A stretch of DNA of 64,000 bases from Allobosea sp. 47.2.35 (GTDB lineage Bacteria; Pseudomonadota; Alphaproteobacteria; Rhizobiales; Beijerinckiaceae), in the NCBI RefSeq assembly GCF_024655635.1, contig NZ_JANLGI010000002.1:430738-494737 (forward strand). Reading direction: 5' to 3'. A model generated the notes under the pieces. The model did not search any database. It worked only from the letters and a program-made list of their open reading frames with translations, and was not told where the DNA came from. The position numbers and the translations under genes are program-made. This document shows positions 10,814-19,238 of this stretch, piece by piece. The first letter of the stretch is position 1; each line of letters opens with the position of its first letter.

Positions 10814-12241
10814 ATGGCTCTGCCCGCTCTCGGCCCGGCCCTGCCGGAAATCATCCTCGCCCTCGGCGCCATCGCGATGGTGCTGGTCGGTGCGATCCAG
10901 GGCGAGCGCTCGACGCGCCTGCTCGAAGGGCTGGCGCTGGCACTGCTCGCGGTCGCGCTGGTGCTGGTTGTGTCCGGCACCGGCAAGATGCTGACCTTCA
11001 ATAACGGCTTCATCGTCGACGGCTTCGCCCGCTTCATGAAGGTTCTGACGCTGCTTGGCGCCGGCGCCGCGATCCTGCTCTCGGCCGATACGCTGCGCCG
11101 TCAGGGCACGATGCGCTTCGAGTTCCCAATCCTCGTCGTGCTCTCGACCATCGGCATGATGATGATGATCTCGGCCAACGATCTCATCAGCCTCTATGTC
11201 GGCCTCGAATTGCAGTCGCTGGCGCTCTACGTCATCGCCGCTTTCGACCGCGACAACGCCAAGTCTACCGAAGCCGGCCTGAAGTATTTCGTGCTCGGCG
11301 CGCTCTCCTCCGGCATGCTGCTCTATGGCGGTTCGCTGGTCTATGGTTTCACCGGCACCATCACCTTCCCGGGCATCGCGGCTGCCACGGCCGGCGGCCA
11401 TGCCGGCATCGGCCTGATCTTCGGCATCGTCTTCATCGCGGCCGGCGTCGCCTTCAAGATCTCGGCTGTGCCGTTCCACATGTGGACGCCGGACGTCTAT
11501 GAGGGCGCTCCGACCCCGGTCGCCGCCTTCTTCGCCTCGGCGCCCAAGATGGCCGCCATGGCGATGGTGATCCGCGTTTTCATCGGCGCCTTCCCGGGCG
11601 CGATCCATGACTGGCGCCAGATCATCGTCTTCATCTCGATCGCCTCGATGGGCCTTGGCGCCTTCGCCGCGATCGGCCAGCGCAACATCAAGCGCCTGCT
11701 CGCCTATTCCTCGATCGCCAACATGGGTTATGCGCTGGTCGGTCTTGCCGCCGGCACGGCCGAGGGCGTGCAGGGCGTGATGACCTATATGGCGATCTAT
11801 CTCGCCACGACGCTCGCCGCCTTCGCCTGCGTGCTGATGATGCGCCGCGACGGCAAGCTGGTCGAGGACATCTCGGAGCTCGCCGGCCTGTCCCGCACCA
11901 ATGGCTGGATGGCCTTCGCGATGGCGATGATGATGTTCTCGCTCGCCGGCATCCCGCCGCTCGCCGGCTTCTGGGCCAAGTGGTACGTCTTCCTCGCCGC
12001 GATCAACGCCAAGCTCTATATGCTCGCGGTCATCGGCGTGCTGACCAGCGTCGTCGGCGCCTACTACTACCTCCGCCTCGTTAAGGTGATGTATTTCGAC
12101 GAGCCGAAGCCCGCCTTCGAACCGTCGGATCTCGGCGTTCGCGCGGTGCTGCTGGTCTCGGCGGTCTTCGTCCTGGTGCTCTCGCTGGTGCCGGCGCCGC
12201 TGTTCGACTCGGCGGCCGCTGCGGCGAAGTCGCTGTTCTGA
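10814..12241 (+). CDS. nuoN: NADH-quinone oxidoreductase subunit N
   Basis: 475 aa, third antiporter-like subunit (ND2 homologue) of the membrane arm. Family landmarks are [21 protein letters not shown] (near residues 125-145), [27 protein letters not shown] and [14 protein letters not shown]. It is the last nuo gene here. birA starts 12 bp later, so the two are probably co-transcribed, as in many Hyphomicrobiales. Confidence 0.97.
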   Translation: MALPALGPALPEIILALGAIAMVLVGAIQGERSTRLLEGLALALLAVALVLVVSGTGKMLTFNNGFIVDGFARFMKVLTLLGAGAAILLSADTLRRQGTMRFEFPILVVLSTIGMMMMISANDLISLYVGLELQSLALYVIAAFDRDNAKSTEAGLKYFVLGALSSGMLLYGGSLVYGFTGTITFPGIAAATAGGHAGIGLIFGIVFIAAGVAFKISAVPFHMWTPDVYEGAPTPVAAFFASAPKMAAMAMVIRVFIGAFPGAIHDWRQIIVFISIASMGLGAFAAIGQRNIKRLLAYSSIANMGYALVGLAAGTAEGVQGVMTYMAIYLATTLAAFACVLMMRRDGKLVEDISELAGLSRTNGWMAFAMAMMMFSLAGIPPLAGFWAKWYVFLAAINAKLYMLAVIGVLTSVVGAYYYLRLVKVMYFDEPKPAFEPSDLGVRAVLLVSAVFVLVLSLVPAPLFDSAAAAAKSLF

Positions 12242-12252
12242 GCTGACGACGC

Positions 12253-13011
12253 GTGCTCGGTGAGGCCGCCCGCGCCGCGGGCTATCGTCTGATCATCCGC
12301 GACGAGGTCGGCTCCACCATGGAGGAGGCCCGGCGCGCGCTCGATCAGGGCGAACCGGGCAAGCTCTGGATCGTCGCCCGCAGCCAGAACGCCGGCCGTG
12401 GTCGGCATGGCCGGCAATGGGGCTCGCCGCCCGGCAATCTCTACGCCAGCCTGCTTCTGACCGAGCCGTGCGAGCCCGCGCTGGCGCCGCAGCTCGGCTT
12501 CGTCGTGGGGCTAGCCCTGCACGATGCCGCCGCGAAGCTGCTCGGCCCGGCCGCATCCGGCCTCCGGCTGAAATGGCCGAACGACCTGCTGCTGGACCGC
12601 GCCAAGACCTCCGGCCTGCTGCTGGAGGGCGAGAGCCGGGCAGGGCGCTTCAACGTCATCGTCGGCTGCGGCGTCAACATCGCCTCCTGCCCCTCGGACA
12701 CGCCCTATCCTGCGACCTTCCTCAAGGCGGCTGCGCCGCAGGCCAATGTCGAGGCCATGCTGACGGGCCTGAGCGACGCCTTCGCCCAGCGCTTCGCCAT
12801 CTGGTCGCAACCCGGCGGCTTCGGTCCCATCCGCGCCGCCTGGCTGGAGCGTGCCGCCTTCCTCGGCGAGACCATCACCATCCGCCTGCCCGAAGGACCG
12901 CTCGCCGGCATCTTCATCGGCCTCGACCCGACCGGGCGCCTCGAACTCGAAACCGCAGCGGGCCGCCGCATCATCGATGCCGGTGACCTCTTCTTCAGCC
13001 CGCCTGCTTGA
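12253..13011 (+). CDS. birA: Biotin--[acetyl-CoA-carboxylase] ligase
   Basis: 252 aa with GTG start. The enzyme makes biotinyl-AMP and attaches biotin to the carrier protein of carboxylases. The biotinyl-adenylate loop GRGRHGRQW (near residues 46-54) and KWPNDLLLDRAKTSGLLLE (near 107-125) are present, and a small C-terminal cap follows. There is no N-terminal helix-turn-helix, so this is a monofunctional ligase and not a bio-operon repressor. It follows nuoN by 12 bp, which suggests read-through from the nuo promoter. Confidence 0.93.
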   Translation: MLGEAARAAGYRLIIRDEVGSTMEEARRALDQGEPGKLWIVARSQNAGRGRHGRQWGSPPGNLYASLLLTEPCEPALAPQLGFVVGLALHDAAAKLLGPAASGLRLKWPNDLLLDRAKTSGLLLEGESRAGRFNVIVGCGVNIASCPSDTPYPATFLKAAAPQANVEAMLTGLSDAFAQRFAIWSQPGGFGPIRAAWLERAAFLGETITIRLPEGPLAGIFIGLDPTGRLELETAAGRRIIDAGDLFFSPPA

Positions 13012-13123
13012 TTACGCAGTCCTGCTCGACCTCGGTCGATCTGGAGACGGTTTCGCGGGCGTGCTAGGGCTCCTTGCCATCACGCGGCATTAGATCAAGC
13101 CATTGCCAGAATCAGGATTGCCA

Positions 13124-14794
13124 GTGACCCGCTCCAGCGACCAGCTCGTCTTCGTTCCCCTCGGCGGCCTCGGCGAGATCGGCATGAATGCCGCTCTCTA
13201 CGGCTTCGGGCCCGAGGGACGACGAAAGTGGATTCTGGTCGATTGCGGCTTGTCCTTCGCCGGGCCGGAGGCGCCGGGCGTCGATATCGTCCTGCCCGAC
13301 CTGCGCTACATCATCGAGGAACGGGCGAATCTGCTGGGTATCGTCATCACCCACGCTCATGAGGATCATATCGGCGCGCTTGCCGCGCTCTGGCCCTCGC
13401 TACGCGCGCCGGTCTATTGCACGCGGTTCGCCGCCGGCCTGCTCGCGACGCGCCGCCTCTCCGAGCCCGGAGCGCCGAGTGTCGAGCTCAATGTCGTACC
13501 GCAGGGCGGGGCGATCACGCTCGGGCCTTTCGACATCGAATTCGTGCCCGTGGCGCATTCGATCCCGGAATCGAACGCGCTCGCGATCCGCACGCCGGCC
13601 GGCCTCGTCGTCCATACCGGTGACTGGAAGATCGATCCGACCCCGCGCGTCGGTCTGCCCACCGACGAGAAGCGCCTGCGCGAGCTCGGCGACGAGGGCG
13701 TGCTGGCGCTGGTCTGCGATTCCACCAACGTCATGCGCGACGGTACCAGCCCGAGCGAGGCGGATGTTGCCGCCAAGCTGAAGGAACTGGTCGCCTCGGC
13801 GCCCGGCCGCGTCGCGGTCACCACCTTCGCTTCGAACGTCGCGCGCCTGCGCGCCGTCGCGGAAGCCGCGCTGGCGAACGAGCGCGAGGTCGTGGTTGTC
13901 GGCCGTGCCATGGACCGCGTCATCGATGTCGCGCGCGAATGCGGCTATCTCGATGGCATCCCCGGTTTCCGTGCGGTCGATGCCTATGGCTACCTGCCAC
14001 GCGACAAGGTCGTGGCGCTGGTCACCGGCAGCCAGGGCGAGCCGCGCGCCGCGCTCTCGCGCATCGCCTCCGACGACCATCCCGAGATCGCGCTCTCGCC
14101 GGGCGACCGCGTGATCTTCTCGTCGCGCACCATCCCCGGCAACGAGAAGTCGGTCGGCAACATCCTGAACGCGCTTGCCCGCGACAAGATCGAGATCATC
14201 ACCGACCGGACCCATCTGGTCCATGTCTCCGGTCATCCGCGCCGCGAGGAGATGGCCCGGCTCTATGGCTGGCTGAAGCCGCAGATCGCGATCCCCGCCC
14301 ATGGCGAGGACCTGCATCTGTCCGAGCATGAAACCTTCGCCCGCAGCCTCGGCGTGAAGCATGTCCTGCGTGCCGGCAATGGCGACGTGGTCGCGATTTC
14401 GGCCGAGGGCGCCCGCAAGGTCGACGAAGCCCCGCATGGGCGGCTCTATCAGGACGGCTCGCTACTGGTGAACGCGCTCGAGAAGACGATTCAGGAGCGC
14501 CGTCGCCTGTCCTTCGCCGGCATCGTCTCGATCGCGGTCGCCATCGACGAGAAGGGCGGCATCGCCGGGGAGCCGGAGATCGCCGTGCTCGGCCTGCCGC
14601 CGCGCACCCTCGGCGGCATCGATTTCGACGAGTTCGTCGCCGATACGGTCAGCGACCTGCTCGACAATATCCCCAAAGCCCGCCGCCGCGATCCCGAGGC
14701 CCTGCGCAACGCGCTGGAGCGCGGCGTGCGCAGCGCGGTCAACGAGGAGTGGGGCAAGAAGCCGCTGGTGCATGCGCTGGTGGTCGAGGTGTAG
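13124..14794 (+). CDS. rnj: Ribonuclease J
   Basis: 556 aa from the GTG at 13124, chosen because AGGA lies 8 nt upstream; in-frame TTG codons at 13103 and 13118 are alternatives. RNase J is a metallo-beta-lactamase/beta-CASP nuclease with endo- and 5'-3' exonuclease activity in RNA maturation and decay. Zn-ligand motif THAHEDHIGA occurs near residue 72. HTGDWKID, the beta-CASP segments and HVSGHPRREEM and PAHGEDLHLSEH follow in order. Alphaproteobacteria use RNase J together with RNase E. An mce gene follows 27 bp later. Confidence 0.93.
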   Translation: MTRSSDQLVFVPLGGLGEIGMNAALYGFGPEGRRKWILVDCGLSFAGPEAPGVDIVLPDLRYIIEERANLLGIVITHAHEDHIGALAALWPSLRAPVYCTRFAAGLLATRRLSEPGAPSVELNVVPQGGAITLGPFDIEFVPVAHSIPESNALAIRTPAGLVVHTGDWKIDPTPRVGLPTDEKRLRELGDEGVLALVCDSTNVMRDGTSPSEADVAAKLKELVASAPGRVAVTTFASNVARLRAVAEAALANEREVVVVGRAMDRVIDVARECGYLDGIPGFRAVDAYGYLPRDKVVALVTGSQGEPRAALSRIASDDHPEIALSPGDRVIFSSRTIPGNEKSVGNILNALARDKIEIITDRTHLVHVSGHPRREEMARLYGWLKPQIAIPAHGEDLHLSEHETFARSLGVKHVLRAGNGDVVAISAEGARKVDEAPHGRLYQDGSLLVNALEKTIQERRRLSFAGIVSIAVAIDEKGGIAGEPEIAVLGLPPRTLGGIDFDEFVADTVSDLLDNIPKARRRDPEALRNALERGVRSAVNEEWGKKPLVHALVVEV

Positions 14795-14821
14795 AACGGC
14801 CATACGGCCACGCCGGAGGGG

Positions 14822-15232
14822 ATGAAGATGATCGGACGCCTGAATCACGTCGCCATAGCGGTGAAGGACCTCGAAGCCTCGACGGCGCTCTATCGCGATA
14901 CGCTGGGCGCGCGCGTGTCGCAGCCGCAGGCCGAGCCGGAGCACGGCGTCACGGTCGTCTTCGTCGAATTGCCCAACACCAAGATCGAGTTGCTGGAGCC
15001 GCTCGGCGCTGACTCGCCGATCGCCAAGTTCCTCGAGCGCAATGCCGATGGCGGCATCCATCACATCTGCTACGAGGTCGACGACATCCTCGCGGCGCGT
15101 GACCGCCTGAAGGCGCAAGGAGCGCGCGTGCTCGGCTCCGGCGAGCCGCGCATCGGCGCCCATGGCAAGCCGGTGCTGTTCCTGCACCCCAAGGATTTCC
15201 TGGGCACGCTGGTCGAGCTCGAACAGGCCTGA
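14822..15232 (+). CDS. mce: Methylmalonyl-CoA epimerase
   Basis: 136 aa VOC-fold protein. It interconverts (2R)- and (2S)-methylmalonyl-CoA in propionate and branched-chain catabolism (and in the ethylmalonyl-CoA route where present). Metal-ligand positions are visible: His in RLNHVAIAVKDL near residue 10, His in GGIHHICYEVDD near 78-79 and a C-terminal Glu in TLVELEQ. The RNase J-birA-mce order is common in Hyphomicrobiales. A second ATG two codons in is an alternative start. Confidence 0.93.
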   Translation: MKMIGRLNHVAIAVKDLEASTALYRDTLGARVSQPQAEPEHGVTVVFVELPNTKIELLEPLGADSPIAKFLERNADGGIHHICYEVDDILAARDRLKAQGARVLGSGEPRIGAHGKPVLFLHPKDFLGTLVELEQA

Positions 15233-15237
15233 CGACG

Positions 15238-15645
15238 ATGACCGACTTCGCTTCAACCGAGATCGCTTTCCTGGGTCAGCCGGAAGCGGGCTCGCCGCGC
15301 CCCTTCAGCGCCGCGACCGTCGCGGGCGGGCTCGTCTTCGTCTCCGGCCATTCGGCGCCGCATGACCCGGCGCGCGGCATCCATCGCGGCCAGACTCCGG
15401 CCGAGGAGGTCCGCAACGCGCTCGGCCACATTGCGAAGATCCTCGCGGAAGCCGGAAGTTCGCTCGACCGCGTCGTCCAGATGACGATGCTGATCACTGA
15501 TCCGGCCGATTACGTCGCTTGCAACGCCGAATACGTGAAGCATTTCCCGGGCGGCCTGCCGGCTCGCCATACCGCGCGCTTCGGCGTACCGACCGAGGCG
15601 AAGGTCGCCTTCTCCTGCATCGCGCTTGCGGGGAAGGCGGCATGA
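15238..15645 (+). CDS. RidA/YjgF/UK114 family protein
   Basis: 135 aa with RidA-type features: VAGGLVFVSGHSAPHD near residues 28-43, EEVRNALGHIAKILAEAGSSLDRVVQMTMLITDP (the central helix and strand) and the ligand-pocket region GLPARHTARFGVPTEAKVAFSCIALA at the C terminus, with an Arg. Members hydrolyse reactive enamine/imine intermediates or have other deaminase-like roles; the substrate cannot be read from sequence. It is 5 bp after mce and overlaps the DUF1467 gene (ATGA), so this is a tight mini-operon. Confidence 0.88.
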   Translation: MTDFASTEIAFLGQPEAGSPRPFSAATVAGGLVFVSGHSAPHDPARGIHRGQTPAEEVRNALGHIAKILAEAGSSLDRVVQMTMLITDPADYVACNAEYVKHFPGGLPARHTARFGVPTEAKVAFSCIALAGKAA

Positions 15646-15872
15646 ACGTCGTCGGCGGCCTCGCCCTTTATTTCGTGATCTGGTGGATCACGCTCTTCGC
15701 GGTGCTGCCTTTCGGCGTCCGCAGCCAGGAGGAAGCGGGCGAGGTCGTGGCCGGAACCGAGCCCGGCGCACCGGTGCTGCCGGGCCTGTTGAAGAAGGCC
15801 GTCATCACCTCGCTGATCGCGGCGGTGATCTTCGCCGGCGTCTGGTATGTCTGGGTGACCTACGACATCTGA
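15642..15872 (+). CDS. DUF1467 family membrane protein
   Basis: 76 aa. The ATG at 15642 overlaps the RidA stop (ATGA), which decides the start. Two transmembrane helices: LALYFVIWWITLFAVLPFGV near residues 7-26 and AVITSLIAAVIFAGVWYVW near 54-72. The WWITLFAVLPFGVRSQEE signature after the first helix is characteristic of DUF1467, a small family largely restricted to alphaproteobacteria. Function is unknown. In many relatives this gene adjoins mce and proS; here proS is absent. Confidence 0.85.
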   Translation: MNVVGGLALYFVIWWITLFAVLPFGVRSQEEAGEVVAGTEPGAPVLPGLLKKAVITSLIAAVIFAGVWYVWVTYDI

Positions 15873-15903
15873 AGATGGGCGCGTCCGCTCAAGGTATCGC
15901 CCA

Positions 15904-15934
15904 AGAAAAAAGGCAAGGCCGATGCCTTGCCTTT
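15904..15934 (-). terminator. Rho-independent terminator oriented to the minus strand
   Basis: A perfect 11-bp stem (15909-15919 with 15924-15934, loop CGAT) is followed on the minus strand by a six-U run (plus-strand A-run 15906-15911). On the plus strand the same stem is followed only by GGTAGTCC, so the U-tract favours minus-strand use. It could still act weakly for the mce-RidA-DUF1467 operon that ends at 15872. No minus-strand CDS lies upstream of it until 23663. Confidence 0.75.
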
Positions 15935-16095
15935 GGTAGTCCGCTTTTTACCGCTGCACCGGCGCACGTCTCAGAAAGCGTGCGACTCATTTGCAAGGCG
16001 GGCGTTTGTTCCTCCCAAGACCTGGTCCGCAGCGCTTCGACCCGCAAAGCGCTCCCAGCGCCGGAAGGATTAGCCGATTGTGACGGCGCTGTCAT
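15905..16095 (-). ncRNA. Candidate minus-strand small RNA ending at the 15904-15934 terminator
   Basis: This is inferred. On the minus strand the region holds three further stems before the terminator: CAGCGCC/GGCGCTG (7 bp, 16082-16117 region), AGCGCTT/AAGCGCT (7 bp around 16031-16053, 9-nt loop) and CGCACG/CGTGCG (6 bp around 15963-15984, 10-nt loop). An unpaired GGGAGGAAC lies between them. A weak promoter-like TTGCAA-N17-TGCCTA lies just upstream on the minus strand (near 16101-16129). The only long minus-strand ORF reads through the terminator and has no family features, so a transcript of about 190 nt without a protein is the better reading. It resembles no RNA family I can name. Confidence 0.4.
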
Positions 16096-16259
16096 CAGTT
16101 TAGGCAGCGTCAGCCTGGAATTTTTGCAAGATTAGTCTCCATTGCACTTGTGCAGTGCAGCAAGGGCAGGTGGCTGATCGCGGAGATGCCTTGTTCCGGT
16201 CAAAGGATGGGGCTATCGACCGGAATCCGCCGGGCTCACTGGCGGCCATGGAGATATTC
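15935..16259. other. Intergenic region between DUF1467 and the cyclophilin gene
   Basis: 325 bp without a supported CDS. Besides the candidate minus-strand RNA it contains a small palindrome TGCAC-TT-GTGCA (16143-16154). The promoter of the downstream cyclophilin must also be in this stretch or upstream, but I could not identify a convincing -35/-10 pair on the plus strand. Confidence 0.6.
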
Positions 16260-16811
16260 ATGCTGCGCAGCTCGCTCGCCGCCCTTGCCGTCGTCGCCTC
16301 GTTCGGTTTCGCCCAGGCGCAGACGCCGAAGCCCGATCCGGAGAACACCGTCGTCCTCGAGACCAAGGACGGGCCGGTGACGATCCGCCTGCGGCCGGAC
16401 CTCGCGCCGAAACATGTCCAGCAGATCAAGACGCTGGTGAAGCGCGGCTTCTATGACGGCATCGTCTTCCACCGCGTCATCGACGGCTTCATGGCCCAGA
16501 CCGGCGACCCGACCGGCACCGGCACCGGCAAGTCCGACCTGCCTAACCTGCCCGCCGAGTTCACCCCGACGCCCTATAAGGTCGGCTCGCTCGGCATGGC
16601 CCGCTCGTCCTCGCCGGATTCGGCCAATTCGCAGTTCTTCATCTGCTACGAGGGCTGCGGCTCGCTGACCGGCCAGTACACGCTCTTCGGCGAGGTCGTC
16701 TCGGGCATGGACGCCGTGCGCAAGATCAAGAAGGGCTCCAGCGCCAATAACGGCCAGGTCAGCGGCCCCGACAAGATCGTCCGCATGCGGATGCAGGCCG
16801 ACGCCAAGTAA
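16260..16811 (+). CDS. Periplasmic cyclophilin-type peptidyl-prolyl isomerase
   Basis: 183 aa from the ATG at 16260, chosen because GGAGAT lies just upstream; the ATG at 16248 is an alternative. A signal peptide is visible (LRSSLAALAVVASFGFAQAQ, cleavage after AQA), so it is exported. The cyclophilin core has FHRVIDGFMAQTGDPTGTGTG, the GMARSSSPDSANSQFFI active-site region and YTLFGEVVSGMDAV. It lacks the Trp typical of cyclosporin-sensitive cyclophilins, as usual for bacterial forms. Role: proline isomerisation during folding in the periplasm. A cytoplasmic paralogue follows at 17499. Confidence 0.93.
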   Translation: MLRSSLAALAVVASFGFAQAQTPKPDPENTVVLETKDGPVTIRLRPDLAPKHVQQIKTLVKRGFYDGIVFHRVIDGFMAQTGDPTGTGTGKSDLPNLPAEFTPTPYKVGSLGMARSSSPDSANSQFFICYEGCGSLTGQYTLFGEVVSGMDAVRKIKKGSSANNGQVSGPDKIVRMRMQADAK

Positions 16812-16854
16812 GCCGGCGCGATCGCGCGCAGGGCGAGCCGGGGAGGGTACGGCG

Positions 16855-17499
16855 ATGGTTCGGACGGCCCTGATCGGGATCGCCTTGGTGCTCGGCCTGA
16901 GCGGAGCACACGCGCAGGATACGCGCGATCTCGGCCTGCCGCCGCCTTCTGGCTCGCAAAATCCGGTTCTGCCGCCGCCTTCGGGCTCGCAGAACCCGAT
17001 CCTGCCGCCGCAGAGCGGCCAGCGCTACAATCCGGGAATCGGCGGCCCGTTCAGCGGCAATGACGTTCCGGGCCTGGACCAGCGCCGGCTCAATCAACCG
17101 CGCGTCCTGCAGGGCGGCGGCGAGATCGGCCTGATCGGTCAAGTCACGCCTGACGAACCGCAGGATGGTACCGAAATCGTCGACCGGCTCGACCAGGTCG
17201 CCCCGGCGCTCCGGCGTTGCTGGAACCCGCCGCCATTGCCCGGTGAGTTGACGGGCGCGATGGTGTCGCTCCGCTTCAGCCTCCGGCGGGACGGCAGCCT
17301 CTTCGGCCAGCCGCGCGTCACCTGGGAAACGAAGCGCGGCGATGCCGAATTCCAGCAGCGCTTCAGCGACTCCGCCGTCGCCGCGATCCGCTCCTGCACG
17401 CCGATGAGGTTGTCGGCGGGCCTCGGAGCGAGTATCGCGGGGCGACCCTTCACCATACGGTTCCACGGCCGCACGCGGCTCAACGAAAGGCAGACCTGA
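16855..17499 (+). CDS. Secreted TonB/TolA C-terminal-like protein with Pro-rich repeat
   Basis: 214 aa. The signal peptide is MVRTALIGIALVLGLSGAHA. A tandem repeat LPPPSGSQNP(V/I) follows (two full copies and one partial, about residues 25-52), probably disordered. The C-terminal half (about 95-205) resembles the TolA/TonB C-terminal fold: RCWNPPPLPGELTGAMVSLRFSLRRDGSL, then FSDSAVAAIRSCTPMRLS. In TolA-like domains the W-NPP and the paired Cys are typical. It lies between two cyclophilins, 43 bp after the first, and overlaps the second by 1 nt. A periplasmic interaction role is likely, but the partner is unknown. Confidence 0.7.
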   Translation: MVRTALIGIALVLGLSGAHAQDTRDLGLPPPSGSQNPVLPPPSGSQNPILPPQSGQRYNPGIGGPFSGNDVPGLDQRRLNQPRVLQGGGEIGLIGQVTPDEPQDGTEIVDRLDQVAPALRRCWNPPPLPGELTGAMVSLRFSLRRDGSLFGQPRVTWETKRGDAEFQQRFSDSAVAAIRSCTPMRLSAGLGASIAGRPFTIRFHGRTRLNERQT

Positions 17500-17969
17500 T
17501 GTCCCTCGATCCCGAGAACACCATCGTCATGGAAACCACCAAGGGCAAGGTGGTGATCAAGCTGCGTCCCGACCTTGCGCCGGGCCATGTCGAGCGCATC
17601 AAGCTGCTCGCCCGCGAGGGCTTCTATGACGGCATCGTCTTCCACCGCGTCATCGACGGCTTCATGGCCCAGGTCGGCTGCCCGCACGGCACCGGCACCG
17701 GCGGTTCGAGCTATCCGGACCTGAAGCAGGAGTTCAACGCCGAGCCGCATGTCCGCGGCATCTGCTCGATGGCCCGCGCTCAGAACCCGAACTCGGCCAA
17801 CAGCCAGTTCTTCATCGTGTTCGACGATGCCCGCTTCCTCGACAAGCAGTACACCGTCTGGGGCGAGGTCGTCGAAGGCATGGACAATGTCGACAAGATC
17901 AAGCGCGGCGAGCCGGTGCGCGATCCCGACTCGATCGTCTCGATGAAGGTGATGGCCGACGCGACCTGA
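17499..17969 (+). CDS. ppiB: Cytoplasmic cyclophilin-type peptidyl-prolyl isomerase
   Basis: 156 aa, no signal peptide, so cytoplasmic. The core matches the upstream periplasmic enzyme: FHRVIDGFMAQVGCPHGTGTGG, RGICSMARAQNPNSANSQFFIVF and YTVWGEVVEGMDNVDKI. The pair presumably arose by duplication. The ATG at 17499 shares its A with the TGA of the upstream gene. In many Hyphomicrobiales two adjacent cyclophilins precede queA, as here. Confidence 0.94.
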   Translation: MSLDPENTIVMETTKGKVVIKLRPDLAPGHVERIKLLAREGFYDGIVFHRVIDGFMAQVGCPHGTGTGGSSYPDLKQEFNAEPHVRGICSMARAQNPNSANSQFFIVFDDARFLDKQYTVWGEVVEGMDNVDKIKRGEPVRDPDSIVSMKVMADAT

Positions 17970-17986
17970 TCTTCGATAGTTTGAGG

Positions 17987-18041
17987 CGAGCCCTCATCCC
18001 GGGACGCGAGCGACGCTCGCAACCCATGGGGTGAGGGCTCG
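17987..18041 (+). terminator. Long palindromic terminator / REP-like element after ppiB
   Basis: A 14-bp stem pairs 17987-18000 with 18028-18041 (one G.U wobble that favours the plus strand). A 5-bp inner hairpin GCGAG/CTCGC lies in its loop. GTTTCGTTT follows, giving a weak U-tract. The CCCTCATCC...GGGTGAGGG arms resemble dispersed palindromes seen in Hyphomicrobiales genomes. It probably terminates the ppiB transcript before queA. Confidence 0.6.
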
Positions 18042-18070
18042 TTTCGTTTGACGAGAAGGACGCTGCGGTC

Positions 18071-19168
18071 GTGAATGTCGATCTCTTCGATTTCGACCTG
18101 CCCGAGGATCGTATCGCGCTGCGGCCCGCCAGCCCGCGCGATGCGGCGCGGTTGCTCGTCGTGCGCCCCGATGCGCCCGAGCCGCTGGAGGATCGCGGCA
18201 TCCGCGATCTCGTCTCGCTGCTTCAGCCCGGCGACGCGCTCGTCCTCAACGACACGCGCGTCATCCCGTCCCGCCTGCGCGGGCGGCGCTATCGCGGCGC
18301 GGATTCGGCTCGCATCGAGATCATGCTGCACAAGCGCGAAAGCGAGGATCGCTGGCTCGCCTTCGCCCGGCCGGCCAAGAAGCTGGCGCTTGGCGAGCGC
18401 GTGGTTTTCGATTCGGACGCCGCCAGCAATGCCTGCGAGCTCGGCCGCCTGCAGGCCGAGGTCATCCACAAGGGCGAGGGCGGCGAGGTCGAACTCCAGT
18501 TCAGCCTGACCGGCGCCTATCTCGACGAGGCGATCGCGCGGCTCGGCGAATTGCCGCTGCCGCCCTATATCGCCGGTAAGCGCCCCACCGACAGTGCCGA
18601 CACGGCCGACTACCAGACCAATTTCGCCCGCAACGACGGCGCCGTCGCGGCCCCGACCGCGGGCTTGCATTTCACGCCGGAGCTGCTGGCGGCATTGGAC
18701 GCGCGCGGCGTCAGCCGGCACTTCGTCACGCTCCATGTCGGCGCCGGCACCTTCCTGCCGGTGAAGGCTGATGATACCGACGACCATCGCATGCATGCCG
18801 AGTGGGGCACGGTGTCGTCCGAGACGGCTGCGGCGCTGAACGCCGTCAAGGCGAAGGGCGGGCGCATCGTCTGCGTCGGCACGACCTCGTTGCGCCTGAT
18901 CGAGAGCGCGGCGGTCGAGGACGGCACGATCCGGCCCTTCTCCGGCGACACCGCGATCTTCATCACGCCGGGCTATCGCTTCCGCGCGGTCGATCTGCTG
19001 ATGACGAATTTCCATCTGCCGCGCTCGACGCTGTTCATGCTCGTCTCCGCCTTCTGCGGTCTCGACATGATGAAACGGGTCTATGCCCATGCGATCGCAG
19101 CGAATTACCGCTTTTATTCCTATGGCGACGGCAGCTTGCTGTTTCGGGCGGCCCCAGCGAAGGCCTGA
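18071..19168 (+). CDS. queA: tRNA preQ1(34) S-adenosylmethionine ribosyltransferase-isomerase
   Basis: 365 aa with a GTG start. QueA transfers the ribosyl moiety of S-adenosylmethionine to preQ1 in the tRNA anticodon, giving epoxyqueuosine. Family motifs are [25 protein letters not shown] at the N terminus, [16 protein letters not shown] (near residues 60-75), the PLPPYI segment, [15 protein letters not shown] (near 196-210) and [10 protein letters not shown]. The usual partner tgt does not follow; a YfgM-like protein does. The upstream cyclophilin pair is the common neighbourhood. Confidence 0.95.
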   Translation: MNVDLFDFDLPEDRIALRPASPRDAARLLVVRPDAPEPLEDRGIRDLVSLLQPGDALVLNDTRVIPSRLRGRRYRGADSARIEIMLHKRESEDRWLAFARPAKKLALGERVVFDSDAASNACELGRLQAEVIHKGEGGEVELQFSLTGAYLDEAIARLGELPLPPYIAGKRPTDSADTADYQTNFARNDGAVAAPTAGLHFTPELLAALDARGVSRHFVTLHVGAGTFLPVKADDTDDHRMHAEWGTVSSETAAALNAVKAKGGRIVCVGTTSLRLIESAAVEDGTIRPFSGDTAIFITPGYRFRAVDLLMTNFHLPRSTLFMLVSAFCGLDMMKRVYAHAIAANYRFYSYGDGSLLFRAAPAKA

Positions 19169-19189
19169 GATGCCGATCCGGCTCGCATT

Positions 19190-19212
19190 CCCGGTCTGAA
19201 AATGCTACCGGG
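19190..19212 (+). terminator. Weak terminator-like hairpin after queA
   Basis: CCCGGT (19190-19195) pairs with ACCGGG (19207-19212), an 11-nt loop, 22 bp after the queA stop. There is no U-run, so it may only attenuate or stabilise. A TTGAC-A-GTCAA palindrome abuts the next start codon (19228-19238). Confidence 0.3.
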
Positions 19213-19238
19213 CTCCCAACAGGGATTTTGACAGTCAA

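Noticed and set aside
9179..11608. An 809-codon minus-strand open frame opposite nuoM and nuoN
   Set aside because: Same artefact; the plus-strand nuo genes are unmistakable and the antisense protein is a His/Arg/Asp shuffle without domains.
16031..16053. TTCGACCC segment reminiscent of a tRNA T-arm
   Set aside because: The flanking arms pair as a 7-bp hairpin with a 9-nt loop, not a 5-bp T-stem, and there is no acceptor, D or anticodon arm.
15889..16095. A 68-codon minus-strand ORF in the DUF1467-cyclophilin gap
   Set aside because: It reads straight through the terminator hairpin and has no family features. I prefer a non-coding RNA.
19228..19238. TTGAC-A-GTCAA palindrome just before the YfgM-like start
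   Set aside because: Eleven bases are too short to claim an operator; it overlaps the ribosome-binding area and could be chance.
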